The notes under the pieces were generated by a model. It was given only the letters and a program-made list of their open reading frames with translations, ran no database searches and was not told where the DNA came from. Of a stretch of DNA of 64,000 bases, positions 1 through 9,841 are shown piece after piece. This DNA comes from Clostridium sulfidigenes. GTDB lineage: Bacteria > Bacillota > Clostridia > Clostridiales > Clostridiaceae. The stretch spans positions 1 to 64,000 of the forward strand of contig NZ_JPMD01000013.1 of NCBI RefSeq assembly GCF_000732635.1. The letters are read 5' to 3'. Position numbers and translations under genes: made by a program. The first letter of the stretch is position 1; each line of letters starts with the position of its first letter.

Positions 1-472
1 AGCCATTTCAAAACTAAAAATAAATAAAACCTCTTCACTAAAATCTGAATTACTTTTATCTGGAATAACTCAACTTATTTCAGTAATTATCAGCTACAAC
101 ATGAATATAAAAAAACAACATACTTTCTTTAAGAAGATTAGTTTCTTAAAGCCTATCTATAGTGTTTAAAATTTCCAATTAAATATCCTAAAGCTACTTT
201 AGCCTAAATTCTTTTAATAGTTTTGCAATGGGCTATTACATATTTATATAATTGTATATAGACTCTCTTGAGTAATCACTTGTTATTAAGCAATCTTGTA
301 TTATTTTGCATATCATTCCAAATTATATCATATTCATTTCCATATTTCAACAAAACGCGCTAATTTAATCCTATTGGTAACTTTGTGTATTCTCTGTATA
401 GTTACCTTCGTTTATATATATGTGGAATCTTTTCTTAATTCAAACTCATATAATAATTAAAAAATTATAAAA
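1..472. other. AT-rich stretch without a recognisable gene
   Basis: No ORF with a credible ribosome binding site is visible on either strand. The only structure is a 9-bp inverted repeat, CTTTAAGAA (127-135) with TTCTTAAAG (143-151), which has no T-tract on either side. The left edge is cut by the window, so this may be the intergenic space of an unseen upstream gene. Confidence 0.5.
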
Positions 473-513
473 AACTACCTACTAGTAAAGATCTCTTCTC
501 CTAGCAGGTAGTT
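473..513 (-). terminator. Rho-independent terminator of the surface nucleotidase gene
   Basis: AACTACCT-A-CTAG (473-485) pairs with CTAG-C-AGGTAGTT (501-513), with one opposed mismatch. On the minus strand the stem is followed by a T-rich run (complement of 455-472). It lies just after the nucleotidase stop codon. Confidence 0.85.
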
Positions 514-523
514 ACTTTAATTA

Positions 524-2374
524 TTATGCTGATTTTTTCTTCTTAATCATATATCCGCCTAATGCAATTGCCATAATTCCCATAGTTGCAAATGCATCTG
601 AGGTTAATGGAGCACCAGTTTGAGGTAATTTGCTTGGATTGCTTGGTTTACTTGGATTATTAGTATTTGGAGTTGATGGCTTATTTTCTTCTTCTGGAAC
701 ATTAGGTTCTGTTGGTTTTTCTTCTGTAGGCTTATCTACAGTTGTATCTTCTCCTGCTACTAATACATTAAAATCTACTTCAGGGACACCATTTTTGTTC
801 CAATCTTCAGCCATTGCATCTCTCATAACTACATTTGTGTTAACTGCATTTATAGCATTAGAGAAATCATATTTATCTCCACCTGTTAACATAAAGTCAT
901 TTATTGCTACAGAATAATATTTATCCATATCAATTTTAGTTCCATCATTTAGTCTTATAGATGAAACTTTGCCATCTTCTGGATTATACCAAACCTTTAT
1001 ACCTGCATATTGACCCCATGCAAATCCCTCTGTATTAATTCCATGTTCTATGATGCCATATAGGTCTGAACCCTTAACATCAAGAGTTACTATAGTATTA
1101 TCAAAAGGAAGAATTTCGTACATATCACCAATAGTGACATCTCCTTGTTCTAGACTTCTTCTAATTCCACCACCATTAGTTACAGCTATCTCAGTTCCTA
1201 CTATTTTTCTCATAGTTTCTGCTACAGTTACACCAAGTGGAGTTACTGCAGTGTTTTTATCATCATGACTTAAACGCTCTTTAAGTGAAGCTACCTTTTG
1301 TCCTAATATTTCACTTAAACCTGAATTCATATCATTTACTTCCTTTAATACATTTTCATCTACTGGAATGGTAGCCTCTTTACCTAAAAACACATCCACA
1401 CTAGGCTCTACGTCTATAAGTTTGTTACTATGATCAAAGGTAAATGTAAGCTTAGCTAAGGCTCTACCATTATATCCACCTTCTACTACTGGTACTCCAT
1501 TTACCTCGCCTGAAACTACAGAATGGTTATGACCTGCAATTACAGCATCTACACCTTCAACTTTTGCTATATCAGCAGCTTCCCCAGTTATTTCTTTTGT
1601 ATTACTATCTTGATACGCTCCGGCATGCCCTATAACTACTACAACATCAACCTTTTCTGTTTCCCTAAGTACTTTGTTCCACTTAGCAACAGTATCTACT
1701 GGATCTAAGAAATCTACATCTTTTACATTTTCAGCTAAAGTAGAAGTTACTGTTTCTGGAGTAGAAATTCCTATTAACCCTATTTTTACTCCATTTCTTT
1801 CAACTACTTTATATGGTTGCGCATAGCTTACTCTTTCTTCAGTACCTTTTTTAACTATATTGGCAGCTAAGAAGGAGAATCCACCTTCTTTTGACCAAGC
1901 ATTTATATTATTAATGCCCCAGTCAAATTCATGATTACCTATAGCCGATGCTTCAAGTCCCATAGCTTTTAGCATAGCTGTTACTGGTTTACCAGTGGTA
2001 AGATTAGAAATTGCTGTCCCTTGATATAAATCTCCTGCTGATACTGGTATAACACCATATTCAGTAGTAGCTTTAGCTTTATATTCATTTACAACTCCTA
2101 CTAATTTTGCAGCTCCAATGTTTTTACCAGACTCTAATACATTGCCATGGAAATCATTAAAACTTATAATGTCAACTACCTTGTTAACCTTACTTAAATT
2201 AGTATCCTCTAGTAATTGTGTCTCTCTACTGTTTTCGTCACTAGCTACAGCTTGGCTATTATTTGTTTTATCATTATCTTCTGCATATGCCTCAGTAATA
2301 TTTATTGGCATTACTAAGGTTGCAAATAAAAATAATGACATTATAAACGCCGTAAGTCTTTTTTTCTCTTTCAT
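524..2374 (-). CDS. Cell-wall-anchored 5'-nucleotidase / UshA-type metallophosphoesterase (LPXTG protein)
   Basis: 616 aa secreted enzyme expected to dephosphorylate extracellular nucleotides. An N-terminal signal peptide (hydrophobic stretch about 9-25, cut near AYA-ED) is followed by a calcineurin-type metallophosphatase domain. Its metal-binding blocks are NDFHG (73-77), GDLYQG (114-119), GNHEFDWG (146-153), GHAG (248-251) and GHNH (280-283). A 5'-nucleotidase C-terminal domain follows (about 370-510, with NGGGIRRS and LPFDNT). A Pro/Thr/Glu-rich linker then leads to a sortase signal, LPQTG (583-587), a hydrophobic helix and a KKKK tail. It is monocistronic, with its own terminator; the start has a good site (GGGGGAAAGGG). 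The family is certain; substrate range (AMP, UDP-sugars, cyclic nucleotides) is not visible. No sortase gene is in the window. Confidence 0.93.
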   Translation of the reverse strand: MKEKKRLTAFIMSLFLFATLVMPINITEAYAEDNDKTNNSQAVASDENSRETQLLEDTNLSKVNKVVDIISFNDFHGNVLESGKNIGAAKLVGVVNEYKAKATTEYGVIPVSAGDLYQGTAISNLTTGKPVTAMLKAMGLEASAIGNHEFDWGINNINAWSKEGGFSFLAANIVKKGTEERVSYAQPYKVVERNGVKIGLIGISTPETVTSTLAENVKDVDFLDPVDTVAKWNKVLRETEKVDVVVVIGHAGAYQDSNTKEITGEAADIAKVEGVDAVIAGHNHSVVSGEVNGVPVVEGGYNGRALAKLTFTFDHSNKLIDVEPSVDVFLGKEATIPVDENVLKEVNDMNSGLSEILGQKVASLKERLSHDDKNTAVTPLGVTVAETMRKIVGTEIAVTNGGGIRRSLEQGDVTIGDMYEILPFDNTIVTLDVKGSDLYGIIEHGINTEGFAWGQYAGIKVWYNPEDGKVSSIRLNDGTKIDMDKYYSVAINDFMLTGGDKYDFSNAINAVNTNVVMRDAMAEDWNKNGVPEVDFNVLVAGEDTTVDKPTEEKPTEPNVPEEENKPSTPNTNNPSKPSNPSKLPQTGAPLTSDAFATMGIMAIALGGYMIKKKKSA

Positions 2375-2741
2375 ACCCTTTCCCCCTAATTATAATTTAA
2401 TAGGAACATAGTTAACTATATTCCTTATACCTTATATTGTATTACCCATTATTTTACTTTTCAATAGTTTTGTGCCTTACTTGTAAATTATTCCATTGAA
2501 AAATAATTTAATTACAAATTTAAAATAAAATTCAATAGGATTTTAACCATAAACTATTTAAATATGAAGTTATAAAACTATGTTCCTATTTAAATATATA
2601 CCTATAAACCTATTTAAATATTTACCTAGTTAACTAGTTGTTGTGCTCATGCGGGTTTCATGACATTAGGTTACTTAAACTATAAAATTAAATGTATATT
2701 TAATTTTATATTGTGCTATATATGTATATTAAAAAAATATA
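2375..2741. other. Intergenic region with short AT-rich repeats
   Basis: No ORF is supported. The 12-mer CTATTTAAATAT occurs three times, at 2554, 2586 and 2610. A perfect 13-bp AT-only inverted repeat, TATAAAATTAAAT / ATTTAATTTTATA, spans 2681-2710. The promoter of the nucleotidase gene (minus strand) should lie here. Confidence 0.5.
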
Positions 2742-2768
2742 AAAACGTCTCTTAAAAAGAGACGTTTT
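2742..2768 (-). terminator. Rho-independent terminator of the heterodimeric ABC exporter operon
   Basis: AAAACGTCTCTT (2742-2753) and AAGAGACGTTTT (2757-2768) form a perfect 12-bp stem with a 3-nt loop. On the minus strand it is followed by a T-rich run (complement of 2730-2741) and lies 10 nt past the stop of the downstream ABC gene. Confidence 0.88.
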
Positions 2769-2778
2769 CTAATATTAT

Positions 2779-4566
2779 TTAACTTCTTACTTCTTCATTA
2801 TTTCTAAATTGACTATTATAAAGTTTCTCGTAAAAACCACCCTTTATCATTAACTCTTCATGAGTTCCTTGCTCTATAATATTACCTTCATCTATAACTA
2901 AAATTAAATCCGCACTACGGATAGTTGAAAGTCTGTGGGCAATAACAAAGCTTGTTCTTCCCTTCATTATATTCTTCATAGCTTTTTGAAGTAATAGCTC
3001 TAGTCTAGTATCTACAGAGCTTGTTGCCTCATCTAATATCAATATGGCAGGATCTGATATTATAGCTCTAGCAATAGTTAACAACTGCTTTTCACCTTGA
3101 GATATATTAGATGCTTCTTCATTAAGAAACATGTTATACCCATCAGGGAGAGTCTTTATAAAGTGGTGTACATTAGCTATCTTAGCAGCTTCTATTATTT
3201 CCTCTTTCGTAGCATCAAATCTACCATACTTTATATTATCGTAAATTGTACCATTATACAGCCATGTATCTTGAAGAACCATTCCAAATATTGACCGTAG
3301 CTCTTCCCTCTTCATGTCTCTAATGTCTACTCCATCTACCTTTATAGCTCCCTCTTTGATATCATAAAATCTCATAAGTAAGTTTATAAGAGTAGTTTTA
3401 CCTGCTCCTGTAGGACCTACAATGGCTACCATTTGCCCACTCTTTACCTCTGCACTTAAGTCTTTTATTAATGGCTTGTCGTCACTATACCCAAACTTAA
3501 CATGTTCAAAGGTAACATTACCACGTGGATTTTCTAATTTTATTGAATCTTCTTTATCTGAAATTTCTTCCTCCTCATTTAATATTTCAAATACACGATC
3601 AACTGCTGCAAAAGCTGATTGTATAGCTGAGGATAATTGAGTTACCTGAGAAAGAGGTTGATTTATCTGCCATATATAACGAATAAATGCTTGTAGATTT
3701 CCAACAGTAATGGCACCTGCTATGGCATTAATTGCACCTAATACTCCAATGGCTGCAATTCCTAAATAACTTACTAGAGAAACTAGGGGTGACATTATAC
3801 TTGATATAAATTGAGCTTTAAATCCAGTACTACAAAGTTCTTGATTTATATCTCCAAATTCTCTTATAACATCATCTTGCTTTCCATATAATTTTATCTC
3901 ATTAAAGCCAGTATACATCTCCTGAACCTTACCATTTAGGTTTCCTAGAGCCTTTTGTTGCTTATAAAACAGTTTCTGTGATCTTCCAACTATAACTCTA
4001 GATATCATATAGCTTATAGGTATTATAAGTATAGCTACTAATGCCATCTTTACATTTATTGTAAACATCATTATTAATGCAAAAGTTAATGAAAGAACTG
4101 CATTAACTACTTGAACAAAACTTTGCTGTAATGCATTAGATATAGTATCTATATCATTAGTAATACGACTTAATACATCTCCATAGCTATTTTTATCAAA
4201 GTAACTCACTGGTAATTTTCTAATTTTACCTTGAACAGTATTTCTTAAATCCCTCATGGTATTTTGAATTGCATTAGTTAACATGAAGCTAGCTGCATAT
4301 GTTGATGCTGTACCTCCTACATATACAAAGGCTAAAACTATTAAAATTTTTATTATATAATAAAAGTTTACTGAAGCTCCTACTACTCCTTTAGCCATAT
4401 CAAAGGCATCCTTGGTAAGCTGAGTTATAATTAACCCTTCTGTCATGGGAGCTAGAGCAGTAAAAATCGCTGCTATAATTACAAATATTATGGCCCCTAT
4501 AAAAGGCCATTTATAGGGTTTCACAAAGGGAGAAATTTTACTTACTGTATTTTTAATCTTCTTCAT
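2779..4566 (-). CDS. ABC exporter subunit with canonical catalytic site (heterodimeric multidrug type)
   Basis: 595 aa, full-length ABC exporter half-transporter: six-helix membrane domain (about 20-310) and a C-terminal ATPase. Walker A is GPTGAGKT (384-391) and Walker B ILILDE (508-513), with the catalytic Glu513 present. The signature is ISQGE (488-492) instead of LSGGQ. It is the second gene of a two-gene operon: its ATG overlaps the upstream stop as TAATG, implying translational coupling and equimolar subunits. With its neighbour it should form a heterodimer with one active and one degenerate ATP site, as in BmrCD, LmrCD or TM287/288. The substrate is unknown; drug, peptide or lipid export is the usual role. 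Confidence 0.9.
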   Translation of the reverse strand: MKKIKNTVSKISPFVKPYKWPFIGAIIFVIIAAIFTALAPMTEGLIITQLTKDAFDMAKGVVGASVNFYYIIKILIVLAFVYVGGTASTYAASFMLTNAIQNTMRDLRNTVQGKIRKLPVSYFDKNSYGDVLSRITNDIDTISNALQQSFVQVVNAVLSLTFALIMMFTINVKMALVAILIIPISYMISRVIVGRSQKLFYKQQKALGNLNGKVQEMYTGFNEIKLYGKQDDVIREFGDINQELCSTGFKAQFISSIMSPLVSLVSYLGIAAIGVLGAINAIAGAITVGNLQAFIRYIWQINQPLSQVTQLSSAIQSAFAAVDRVFEILNEEEEISDKEDSIKLENPRGNVTFEHVKFGYSDDKPLIKDLSAEVKSGQMVAIVGPTGAGKTTLINLLMRFYDIKEGAIKVDGVDIRDMKREELRSIFGMVLQDTWLYNGTIYDNIKYGRFDATKEEIIEAAKIANVHHFIKTLPDGYNMFLNEEASNISQGEKQLLTIARAIISDPAILILDEATSSVDTRLELLLQKAMKNIMKGRTSFVIAHRLSTIRSADLILVIDEGNIIEQGTHEELMIKGGFYEKLYNSQFRNNEEVRS

Positions 4567-6293
4567 TATGCCAACTCCTCCTTTGTTAATTGTGATGATG
4601 CAATCTCTTTATATATATCGCAATTTTTCAGTAACTCTCTATGAGTTCCTATTCCAACTACTTCCCCTTCATTTAATACTATAATTTTATCAGCATCCAT
4701 AATAGAGCTTATTCTTTGAGCAACTATCAATACTACAGCCTCTTTAGTTTCATTTTTAAGCTTAGCTCTAAGAGTAGCATCTGTTTTGAAATCTAAGGCA
4801 GAAAAGCTATCATCGAAAATATATATTGCAGGCCTTCTTATTATAGCTCTGGCAATAGATATTCTTTGCTTTTGCCCTCCAGATACATTGCCTCCCCCTT
4901 CACTTATTAACTCCTCAAACTTCTTAGGTTTTTTAATTATAAAGTCATAGGCTTGGGCCACCTTTGAAGAATATTCAACCTCTTCTAAAGTAGCTTTGTT
5001 TTTACCAAACCTAATATTTGTATCTATACTTCCTGTAAACAACCTAGTCTTTTGAGGTATGAATCCAATTTTTTTACGTAAAGTCTTTAAATCATATTCT
5101 CTAATATCTATGCCATCTATCTTTATACATCCTTCAGTAACATCATAAAATCTAGGAATTAGGTTTATTAGTGTACTCTTTCCACTACCAGTACTTCCTA
5201 TAAACGCAATAGTTTCTCCCTTTTTAGCTGTAAAGGAAATATCTTTAAGCACAGGTACTTCTCCATCTGGATAAGTAAAGGTAACTTTATTAAATTCTAC
5301 AGTTCCTTCATTATTACTTTTCTTGATTCCATTCTCAGGATTCTTGATAATAGGTTCAGCATCTAATAGCTCTTGTATTCTATTAGATGAAACTTGTGCT
5401 TTGGGATACATAACAAATACAGTTGAAAATAACATAAGTGAAAACATAGCATGGAATAAGTACTCTATAAAAGCAACTAATTGTCCTACTTGAAGAGTTC
5501 CCACATTTATCATGCTACTAGAAATCCAGAATATAGCTATGATTGCTAAATTAAGCACTAAGAAAAAGCTTGGCTGAGATATAGACATAAGCTTGAAAAT
5601 CTTCTTTGAAATCTCAGTATAGTCCTTATTAGTTTCAGCAAATCTTTCTCTTTCATGATCATCATTACCGAAAGCTCTTATTACCCTTATTCCTGTCAAA
5701 TTTTCTCTAGATATTCTGTTTAACTTATCTAAATTTTTCTGTTGAATCTCTGACCACGGATGGGAAATTTTAGCTATTATAAATACACCAATAATTATAA
5801 ATGGTAATGTAACAGCTAATATACTTGATAAGGATGAACTTGTTTTAAGTATCATCACTAAGCTTACTATAAACATTACTGGTGTAATCAACGCTAATCT
5901 CAGTAATATATTTATAAATTGCATTACTTGAAATGCATCGTTGGTAGTTCTAGTAATCATTGATGATATACCAAATCTATCATATTCACTATGAGAAAAC
6001 TCTTGTGATTTCTTAAATATATCATTCCTTATATCTCTAGTCACATTTGTAGATATTTTAGATGAACAATATCCTAACAATATTGTCCCTAAAACCCCTA
6101 TTATAGATATAACTACAATTATAAGTCCCATTGTTTTTATATATTCTATATCACCATTAGCTATTCCCTTGTCGATAACTTTAGCCATAATAGTTGGTAT
6201 TCCAAGTTCAACTAAAGCAAAGCCAAATACTGATATTATATTAATCATAAGAAGCATTTTATAATTTTTTAAGTATTTTAAAATTAATTTCAT
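4566..6293 (-). CDS. ABC exporter subunit with degenerate catalytic residue (heterodimeric multidrug type)
   Basis: 575 aa half-transporter, first gene of the pair. The membrane domain (about 10-300) precedes an ATPase with Walker A GSTGSGKS (366-373), signature VSGGQ (470-474) and Walker B IYIFDD (490-495). The catalytic Glu after Walker B is Asp495, the classic mark of the subunit supplying the non-hydrolysing site. The partner's non-canonical ISQGE signature would complete that same degenerate site, so the pair fits an asymmetric heterodimer. The start follows a strong AAGGAGG. About 260 bp upstream separate it from the DUF503 gene; no regulator adjoins the operon. Confidence 0.9.
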   Translation of the reverse strand: MKLILKYLKNYKMLLMINIISVFGFALVELGIPTIMAKVIDKGIANGDIEYIKTMGLIIVVISIIGVLGTILLGYCSSKISTNVTRDIRNDIFKKSQEFSHSEYDRFGISSMITRTTNDAFQVMQFINILLRLALITPVMFIVSLVMILKTSSSLSSILAVTLPFIIIGVFIIAKISHPWSEIQQKNLDKLNRISRENLTGIRVIRAFGNDDHERERFAETNKDYTEISKKIFKLMSISQPSFFLVLNLAIIAIFWISSSMINVGTLQVGQLVAFIEYLFHAMFSLMLFSTVFVMYPKAQVSSNRIQELLDAEPIIKNPENGIKKSNNEGTVEFNKVTFTYPDGEVPVLKDISFTAKKGETIAFIGSTGSGKSTLINLIPRFYDVTEGCIKIDGIDIREYDLKTLRKKIGFIPQKTRLFTGSIDTNIRFGKNKATLEEVEYSSKVAQAYDFIIKKPKKFEELISEGGGNVSGGQKQRISIARAIIRRPAIYIFDDSFSALDFKTDATLRAKLKNETKEAVVLIVAQRISSIMDADKIIVLNEGEVVGIGTHRELLKNCDIYKEIASSQLTKEELA

Positions 6294-6554
6294 TTTATAA
6301 TTCCTCCTTTGTAAATATTTTTTAATACTAATAATATAAATTAATAATTTAATTATCTGTTCTATAATTAACTTTAATTATTTACCACTATTAGAACATA
6401 ATACCCACAGCTTAACTATGAAGTCAATGGAATTTATAACCGTGAATACAATTACATAAAGAATTATTAATATTTATTATTTTATTTCCTCTATGTGTGT
6501 TGCAACTTTCCCCTTTTTAATATCTTCTAAAATTTTTCACCATTTAATACCACA

Positions 6555-6842
6555 TCAAAACACATCTTCCTCGTTCTCAATTTTAATTATTTCTGCATCG
6601 GTATTTTCTTCTATAAAATTTATTATATTTTCCATGGTAGAATGGACCTGAGCTGATGTTCCACAAACTCCTGCAATACCTATAACTAATGTTTGATGTA
6701 TATCTTGTTCATCAACTTCGCCAACAGAAATATTAAACTTATTTCTTAGTCTTTGCATTAAACTCTTTATCACCATTCTCTTCTCCTTTAAAGAATGTAC
6801 CCATGAGGCTCTTAGTGTCACACGCATTATTAATATTTTCAT
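6555..6842 (-). CDS. DUF503 (YlxP-like) small protein
   Basis: 95 aa. The sequence matches the DUF503/YlxP pattern as I know it: a hydrophobic N-terminal strand, HSLKEKRMVIKSL (16-28), LRNKFNISVGEVDEQD (31-46) and a central GIAGV (54-58). In many Bacillota ylxP lies beside rbfA/infB and is linked to ribosome assembly; here it stands alone. The ATG follows GGAG at suitable spacing. The molecular function is not established. Confidence 0.8.
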   Translation of the reverse strand: MKILIMRVTLRASWVHSLKEKRMVIKSLMQRLRNKFNISVGEVDEQDIHQTLVIGIAGVCGTSAQVHSTMENIINFIEENTDAEIIKIENEEDVF

Positions 6843-7157
6843 TATATTATCACTCCATTAATTTAATATTTTATATTAATTTCTCCAGTTTCAATAATGT
6901 TATGTTCTTACATGGTAAACCCATTGATATTACTGTAATTAAGGCTCCTAGAGCAAATCTAATCAATTACCTCCAATGTACCCTATTATTCTAATTTTAT
7001 CACAATATTCCTATATATATCCTTCGTTGCTCTTCTTTTACATACATCCTATAATGATAAGGGGATTTTTTTATCTTAAGGTATATATAAACTTAGTTTT
7101 AAATTAAAAACTTTAGATTAAAATCTATAATTATATCATTTGAGGAGGTAAACTATT

Positions 7158-8540
7158 ATGAACTCTGAAACTATCACTAAAAGGGATAATAAGATTAAAG
7201 ATAGTTCTATCACTGATATGACCATTGGAAACCCTTTTAAAATTTTATGGACTTTTTCTCTTCCCATGTTACTTAGTTCACTTTTTCAACAACTTTATAA
7301 TATTGTAGATAGTATTGTAGCAGGAAAATTTATAGGAGTAAATGCTTTAGCTGCTGTAGGTGCTTCTTATCCTATAACTGCACTATTCATAGCTGTGGCT
7401 GTAGGTTCTAGTATGGGATGCTCTGTAGTAGTTGCACAAATCTTTGGTTCAAAAAAGTATACTACTATGAAATCTGCAATTTCAACAGCTATAATATCTC
7501 TAACCAGTCTTAGTATTATTTTAACTATCTTGGGTAGTATTTTTTGTAAGCCTCTTATGAGACTTCTTCATACTCCAGAAAATATATTTTCTGATTCTGC
7601 CCTTTATTTACAAATATACATAAGTGGTATTATATTTTTATTTTTATATAATACTGCCACTGCCATATTTAACGGTTTGGGAGATTCCAAAACACCTTTA
7701 TGTCTTTTAATTTTCTCTTCTATATTTAATATTATTTTAGACCTAGTGTTTGTTATAACTTTTAAAATGGGTGTATCTGGAGTTGCTTGGGCTACTTTTA
7801 TTGCTCAAGGTCTTTCTTCTATACTAGCTATAGTGTGCCTTATTATGAGATTACGTAAAATTGAAGTCACTGAAAAGTATCCTTACTTTAGTAGTTACAT
7901 TTTAAAACGTATAAGTAGAATTGCCATACCAAGTATAATGCAACAATCCTTTATATCTATAGGTCAAATTTGTGTACAAGGTCTAGTTAATAGTTACGGA
8001 GCCATAGTCGTAGCAGGATATTCTGCTGCCTTTAGAGTTCATACCATTGCTCTTACTTCTATGAGTACTATGTCTAGTGCACTATCTAGCTTCACTGCCC
8101 AAAACATTGGTGCAAAGAAAATTTCCCGGGTGAAAGAAGGATATAAAGCTGCAGTAGCTATAACCTTAAGTATATGTGGTGGAATTCTTATTCTATTTTT
8201 AATCTTTGCTCCAAAATTAATTGGATTGTTTGTAGATTCTAGTGAGAGTATAAATGTAATTAATGTGGGTACTGAGTTTCTAAGAACCCTAGCACCTTTT
8301 TATTTAGTAGTAGGTCTTAAGATGGTATGTGATGGTGTTCTCCGTGGAGCTGGAGCTATGAAAGACTTTATGTTTGCCACCTTTTCTGATTTAATACTAA
8401 GAGTAGCCCTTTCCTTCATTTTAGCTTCAATAATAGGATATTCTGGTATCTGGTGGGCTTTTCCTCTTGGTTGGATAATAGGAACTGCTTTATCTGTATA
8501 CTTTTATTATAAGGGTACTTGGAAACCTTCAATTAATTAA
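7158..8540 (+). CDS. MATE-family multidrug exporter
   Basis: 460 aa, twelve predicted membrane helices, with typical MATE features: PFKILWTFSLPML near the N-terminus, QQLYNIVDSIVAGKFIG, ALAAVGASYPI, and the second-half repeat with QNIGAKK and GVLRGAGAMKD. Such proteins export cationic drugs by Na+ or H+ antiport. A strong GAGGAGGTAA precedes the ATG. It is followed by an imperfect hairpin and the SLC13-type gene on the same strand, so the two may be partly co-transcribed. It is a different subclass from the second MATE gene at 36591-37979. Confidence 0.9.
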   Translation: MNSETITKRDNKIKDSSITDMTIGNPFKILWTFSLPMLLSSLFQQLYNIVDSIVAGKFIGVNALAAVGASYPITALFIAVAVGSSMGCSVVVAQIFGSKKYTTMKSAISTAIISLTSLSIILTILGSIFCKPLMRLLHTPENIFSDSALYLQIYISGIIFLFLYNTATAIFNGLGDSKTPLCLLIFSSIFNIILDLVFVITFKMGVSGVAWATFIAQGLSSILAIVCLIMRLRKIEVTEKYPYFSSYILKRISRIAIPSIMQQSFISIGQICVQGLVNSYGAIVVAGYSAAFRVHTIALTSMSTMSSALSSFTAQNIGAKKISRVKEGYKAAVAITLSICGGILILFLIFAPKLIGLFVDSSESINVINVGTEFLRTLAPFYLVVGLKMVCDGVLRGAGAMKDFMFATFSDLILRVALSFILASIIGYSGIWWAFPLGWIIGTALSVYFYYKGTWKPSIN

Positions 8541-8558
8541 ATATATAATTATATTTAG

Positions 8559-8605
8559 GCTATGTTTTACTTAATAATTAATTTATAATTAAAGTAATGC
8601 ATAGC
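8559..8605 (+). terminator. Possible terminator or attenuator between the MATE and SLC13-type genes
   Basis: GCTATG (8559-8564) pairs with CATAGC (8600-8605), and TTACTT with AAGTAA inside, separated by a 2x2 mismatch. TTAATTTTT follows. The stem is interrupted, so termination may be partial. Confidence 0.5.
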
Positions 8606-8631
8606 TTAATTTTTAAAATGGAGATACATAA

Positions 8632-9747
8632 ATGAAAATAGTACAAATTTATAAAAATCAAATTATAAAATTCTTTAAAACCGAGACTATATTAGTAATA
8701 GCTATAACTTTAGCTATTCTCTCTTCCTTTATAGCTATACCCAAGATAGAGTATATAGATTTTAAGGTTTTATTTTTATTGCTAAATTTAATGATTATTG
8801 TGGCAGCCTTTAAAGATTTAAAGATATTAGACTTCATTGCAGTGTCTATATTAAATAAATGTACAAGCTACACATCATTATGTTTTTCCCTAATATTTAT
8901 AACCTTTTTCTCCTCAATGTTAGTAACTAATGATGTAGCTCTACTTACCTTTGTACCGTTAACTATAATAATTAGTAAAAAGATTAAGGTTAATCCATTA
9001 AAACTAGTAATTTTTCAAACTTTAGCTGCCAACTTAGGTAGTAGTCTAACCCCTATGGGAAATCCACAGAATCTTTTTATTTATTCCTTTTATAATCTAA
9101 CTCCTGTGGACTTTTTTAGGATAACTCTACCTTTAGTTATAATTGCTATTATATTTTTAACTATATTAATTATAAATAATAAAGAAAATATTGAGGTTCC
9201 TAGTCTAGATAATATTTCCGGATTCAACACAAAAGGTATTATTATTTTTACTATTTTATTTATTATAGCTATTTTATCTGTATTTAGATTTATAGATTAT
9301 AGAATTTCCATGGGGGTAACCTTGATATTAACCTTGATAATCAATAAAAATCTATTAAAGGAAGTGGATTACTCCTTACTTATTACTTTTATAGGTTTCT
9401 TCATATTTATAGGCAATATTTCCTCTCTAGGTGTTGTAAAAAGCTTTTTATCACAAATACTAAATAGAGCTAATAATACTTACTTTGCATCTATTCTGCT
9501 GAGTCAAGGTATAAGTAATGTACCTGCTACAATGCTCATTGCAAACTTCACAAATTATTATAAAGAGCTTTTACTAGGGGTTAATATTGGAGGAATGGGC
9601 ACAATAATTGCATCTATGGCAAGTGTTATATCCTTTAAACTATATGTGAAGGAATTTAAATCCTATAGTGGTAAGTTTTTAAAGAAATTTACCTTCTACA
9701 ATATTTTAGGACTTTTTATATTTATTCCTATTATTAAATTGTTATAG
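8632..9747 (+). CDS. SLC13/ArsB-type anion permease
   Basis: 371 aa, about ten hydrophobic segments. The diagnostic motif of the ArsB/NhaD/CitT superfamily is seen: NLGSSLTPMGNPQNLFI, plus NDVALLTFVPL earlier and SQGISNVPATMLIANFT later. This indicates a Na+- or H+-coupled carrier for inorganic or dicarboxylate anions. The length is shorter than typical ArsB (about 430 aa), matching short clostridial members. The RBS (GGAG, 10 nt before ATG) is moderate. Substrate cannot be deduced; no ars genes are nearby. Confidence 0.78.
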   Translation: MKIVQIYKNQIIKFFKTETILVIAITLAILSSFIAIPKIEYIDFKVLFLLLNLMIIVAAFKDLKILDFIAVSILNKCTSYTSLCFSLIFITFFSSMLVTNDVALLTFVPLTIIISKKIKVNPLKLVIFQTLAANLGSSLTPMGNPQNLFIYSFYNLTPVDFFRITLPLVIIAIIFLTILIINNKENIEVPSLDNISGFNTKGIIIFTILFIIAILSVFRFIDYRISMGVTLILTLIINKNLLKEVDYSLLITFIGFFIFIGNISSLGVVKSFLSQILNRANNTYFASILLSQGISNVPATMLIANFTNYYKELLLGVNIGGMGTIIASMASVISFKLYVKEFKSYSGKFLKKFTFYNILGLFIFIPIIKLL

Positions 9748-9841
9748 TTGTTATAATTTGAATAACTATGGTAAATCATGTAGAATAGTACTAAATATTT
9801 AAAATCCTACAATAAACTAAGGATTATAAGGAGGTATACTA

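Noticed and set aside
8559-8605. Riboswitch between the MATE and SLC13-type genes
   Set aside because: Only a simple interrupted hairpin with a T-rich end; a weak terminator explains it.
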